From contig JACMLA010000142.1 of assembly GCA_014379815.1 (NCBI GenBank), forward strand, positions 1 through 6,659: DNA of 6,659 nucleotides, written 5' to 3'. The position numbers and the translations under genes are program-made. The notes below the pieces were generated by a model, which made no database searches, had not been told where the DNA came from, and was given only the letters and a program-made list of their open reading frames with translations. This DNA comes from Bryobacteraceae bacterium. GTDB taxonomy: Bacteria > Acidobacteriota > Terriglobia > Bryobacterales > Bryobacteraceae. Of this stretch, positions 5,947 through 6,659 are shown piece after piece (the first letter of the stretch is position 1; every line of letters begins with the position of its first letter).

Positions 5947-6519
5947 ATGAACCGGATTTACGAAGAACTGTTTATCCTCCGGCCAGATATTACCGACGAA
6001 GAAATCGCTCCCGTGGTGGAGCAGCTTCGCGGTATTGTCACCACCGCCGGCGGAACGATTGACAAAGAAGAGCGCTGGGGCGTACGTAAGCTGGCCTATC
6101 GGATCGATAAGAAGTCCGAAGGCTACTACATCCTGCTGCAAATGAGCTGCCCGGCAAGCACGATTAAAGAGATTGAGCGCCGGCTTCGTGTAAACGACGC
6201 GGTAGTGAAGTATCTCACGGTGCGGATTGACGAGAAGCTGAAGTGGCTGGACAAACGGCGCAAAGAACGCGAGAAGCGCGCGGCCCGGAAACCGGCGGTT
6301 GCCCCCGCGACTCCGTCGATGCCTGGCGACGAACTCCGTCCGCTGATGCCGGCATCCCCGTCCTCTCCCGTTCCGGGAGCTCCGGTCCCAGGCGCTCCTA
6401 TGGTGCCCACTACGGCCCCGAACGAAACCGATTTGATGGACCAGGAGGCGGCTATGACTTCTGCGGCTCCGCCTGAAGGAACTGCCCCGGAAGCACCAGC
6501 GCAGGAAGTGAAGGAATAG
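5947..6519 (+). CDS. rpsF: 30S ribosomal protein S6 with long Pro/Ala-rich C-terminal tail
   Basis: 190 residues from the ATG at 5947; an ATG at 5944 would add one Met. AAGGGG at 5937-5942 sits one nt from the first ATG and four nt from the second, which favours 5947. Residues 1-100 are the ferredoxin-like S6 fold: RIYEELFILRPD at the N-terminus, RWGVRKLAYRIDKKSEGYY (43-61) and RRLRVNDAVVKYLTVRID (78-95). S6 pairs with S18 on the small-subunit platform, and rpsR follows four nt downstream. After a charged linker (LDKRRKEREKRAARK, 101-115) comes a 75-residue tail rich in Pro, Ala, Met and acidic residues, with a PVPGA duplication at about 141-150, probably disordered. Canonical S6 is about 95-130 residues, so the tail is unusually long. 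The rpsR ribosome binding site overlaps its last codons. Confidence 0.95.
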   Translation: MNRIYEELFILRPDITDEEIAPVVEQLRGIVTTAGGTIDKEERWGVRKLAYRIDKKSEGYYILLQMSCPASTIKEIERRLRVNDAVVKYLTVRIDEKLKWLDKRRKEREKRAARKPAVAPATPSMPGDELRPLMPASPSSPVPGAPVPGAPMVPTTAPNETDLMDQEAAMTSAAPPEGTAPEAPAQEVKE

Positions 6520-6523
6520 CTAG

Positions 6524-6659
6524 ATGGCTGAACAAAAAGGTGGACGCCCGATCTCTTCGTCGATGAAGCCCACGGGTGGCGACAAGGCGATCGCGGGCAA
6601 AAAGCAGTACTTCCGTCGTAAGAAGCTTTGCCGCTTCTGTGTCGAGAAGATCGACGACA
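6524..6659 (+). CDS. rpsR: 30S ribosomal protein S18, 5' part only (runs off window)
   Basis: 45 codons are present before the window ends. After a variable N-terminus (MAEQKGGRPISSSMKPTG), the sequence AGKKQYFRRKKLCRFCVEKIDD matches the start of the bS18 core. Cys36 and Cys39 form a CxxC pair as in zinc-type S18 proteins; the remaining ligands would lie beyond the window. S18 forms a heterodimer with S6 on the platform of the 30S subunit, which fits its place directly after rpsF. AAGGA at 6511-6515, inside the last codons of rpsF, gives an eight-nt spacer to the ATG, so the two genes are probably translated in a coupled way. Confidence 0.93.
   Translation, partial: MAEQKGGRPISSSMKPTGGDKAIAGKKQYFRRKKLCRFCVEKIDD

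Overview
The window looks like chromosomal DNA from a moderately GC-rich bacterium. The best guess is an Acidobacteriota member of the Solibacter/Bryobacter type. This is inferred from the prs-rplY-pth-rpsF-rpsR order, the long L25/CTC-type protein, the proline/alanine-tailed S6, and a Cys-rich exported protein next to a CxCC beta-propeller protein. No marker gene settles the taxonomy.

The left half (about 15-3308) is a minus-strand cluster read away from prs. In transcription order it holds a four-histidine membrane cytochrome b, a Tat-exported molybdopterin oxidoreductase of the sulfite oxidase/MsrP fold that overlaps it by an ATGA junction, a small secreted Cys-rich protein of unknown function, and a secreted sialidase-like beta-propeller carrying a CxCC motif. 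The first two should form a redox pair linking the quinone pool to a periplasmic Mo enzyme. The last two may be functionally linked to it (envelope thiol or metal chemistry), but that is inference from position and cysteine content only. A further doubtful minus-strand ORF (3289-3606) fills the space up to prs.

The right half (3613-6659) is a plus-strand housekeeping operon: prs (PRPP synthetase), rplY (50S L25/CTC), pth (peptidyl-tRNA hydrolase), rpsF (30S S6) and the start of rpsR (30S S18), which runs off the window. PRPP feeds nucleotide synthesis; the other four serve ribosome assembly or recycling of peptidyl-tRNA. Spacing is tight (61, 3, 29 and 4 nt).

The most distinctive sequence feature is a set of three tandem 21-bp repeats across the pth 3' end and the pth/rpsF gap. 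They encode a seven-residue C-terminal repeat in Pth, appear to have acquired an in-frame TAA, and supply the Shine-Dalgarno sequence of rpsF. No mobile elements, CRISPR arrays, tRNAs or rRNAs were seen.
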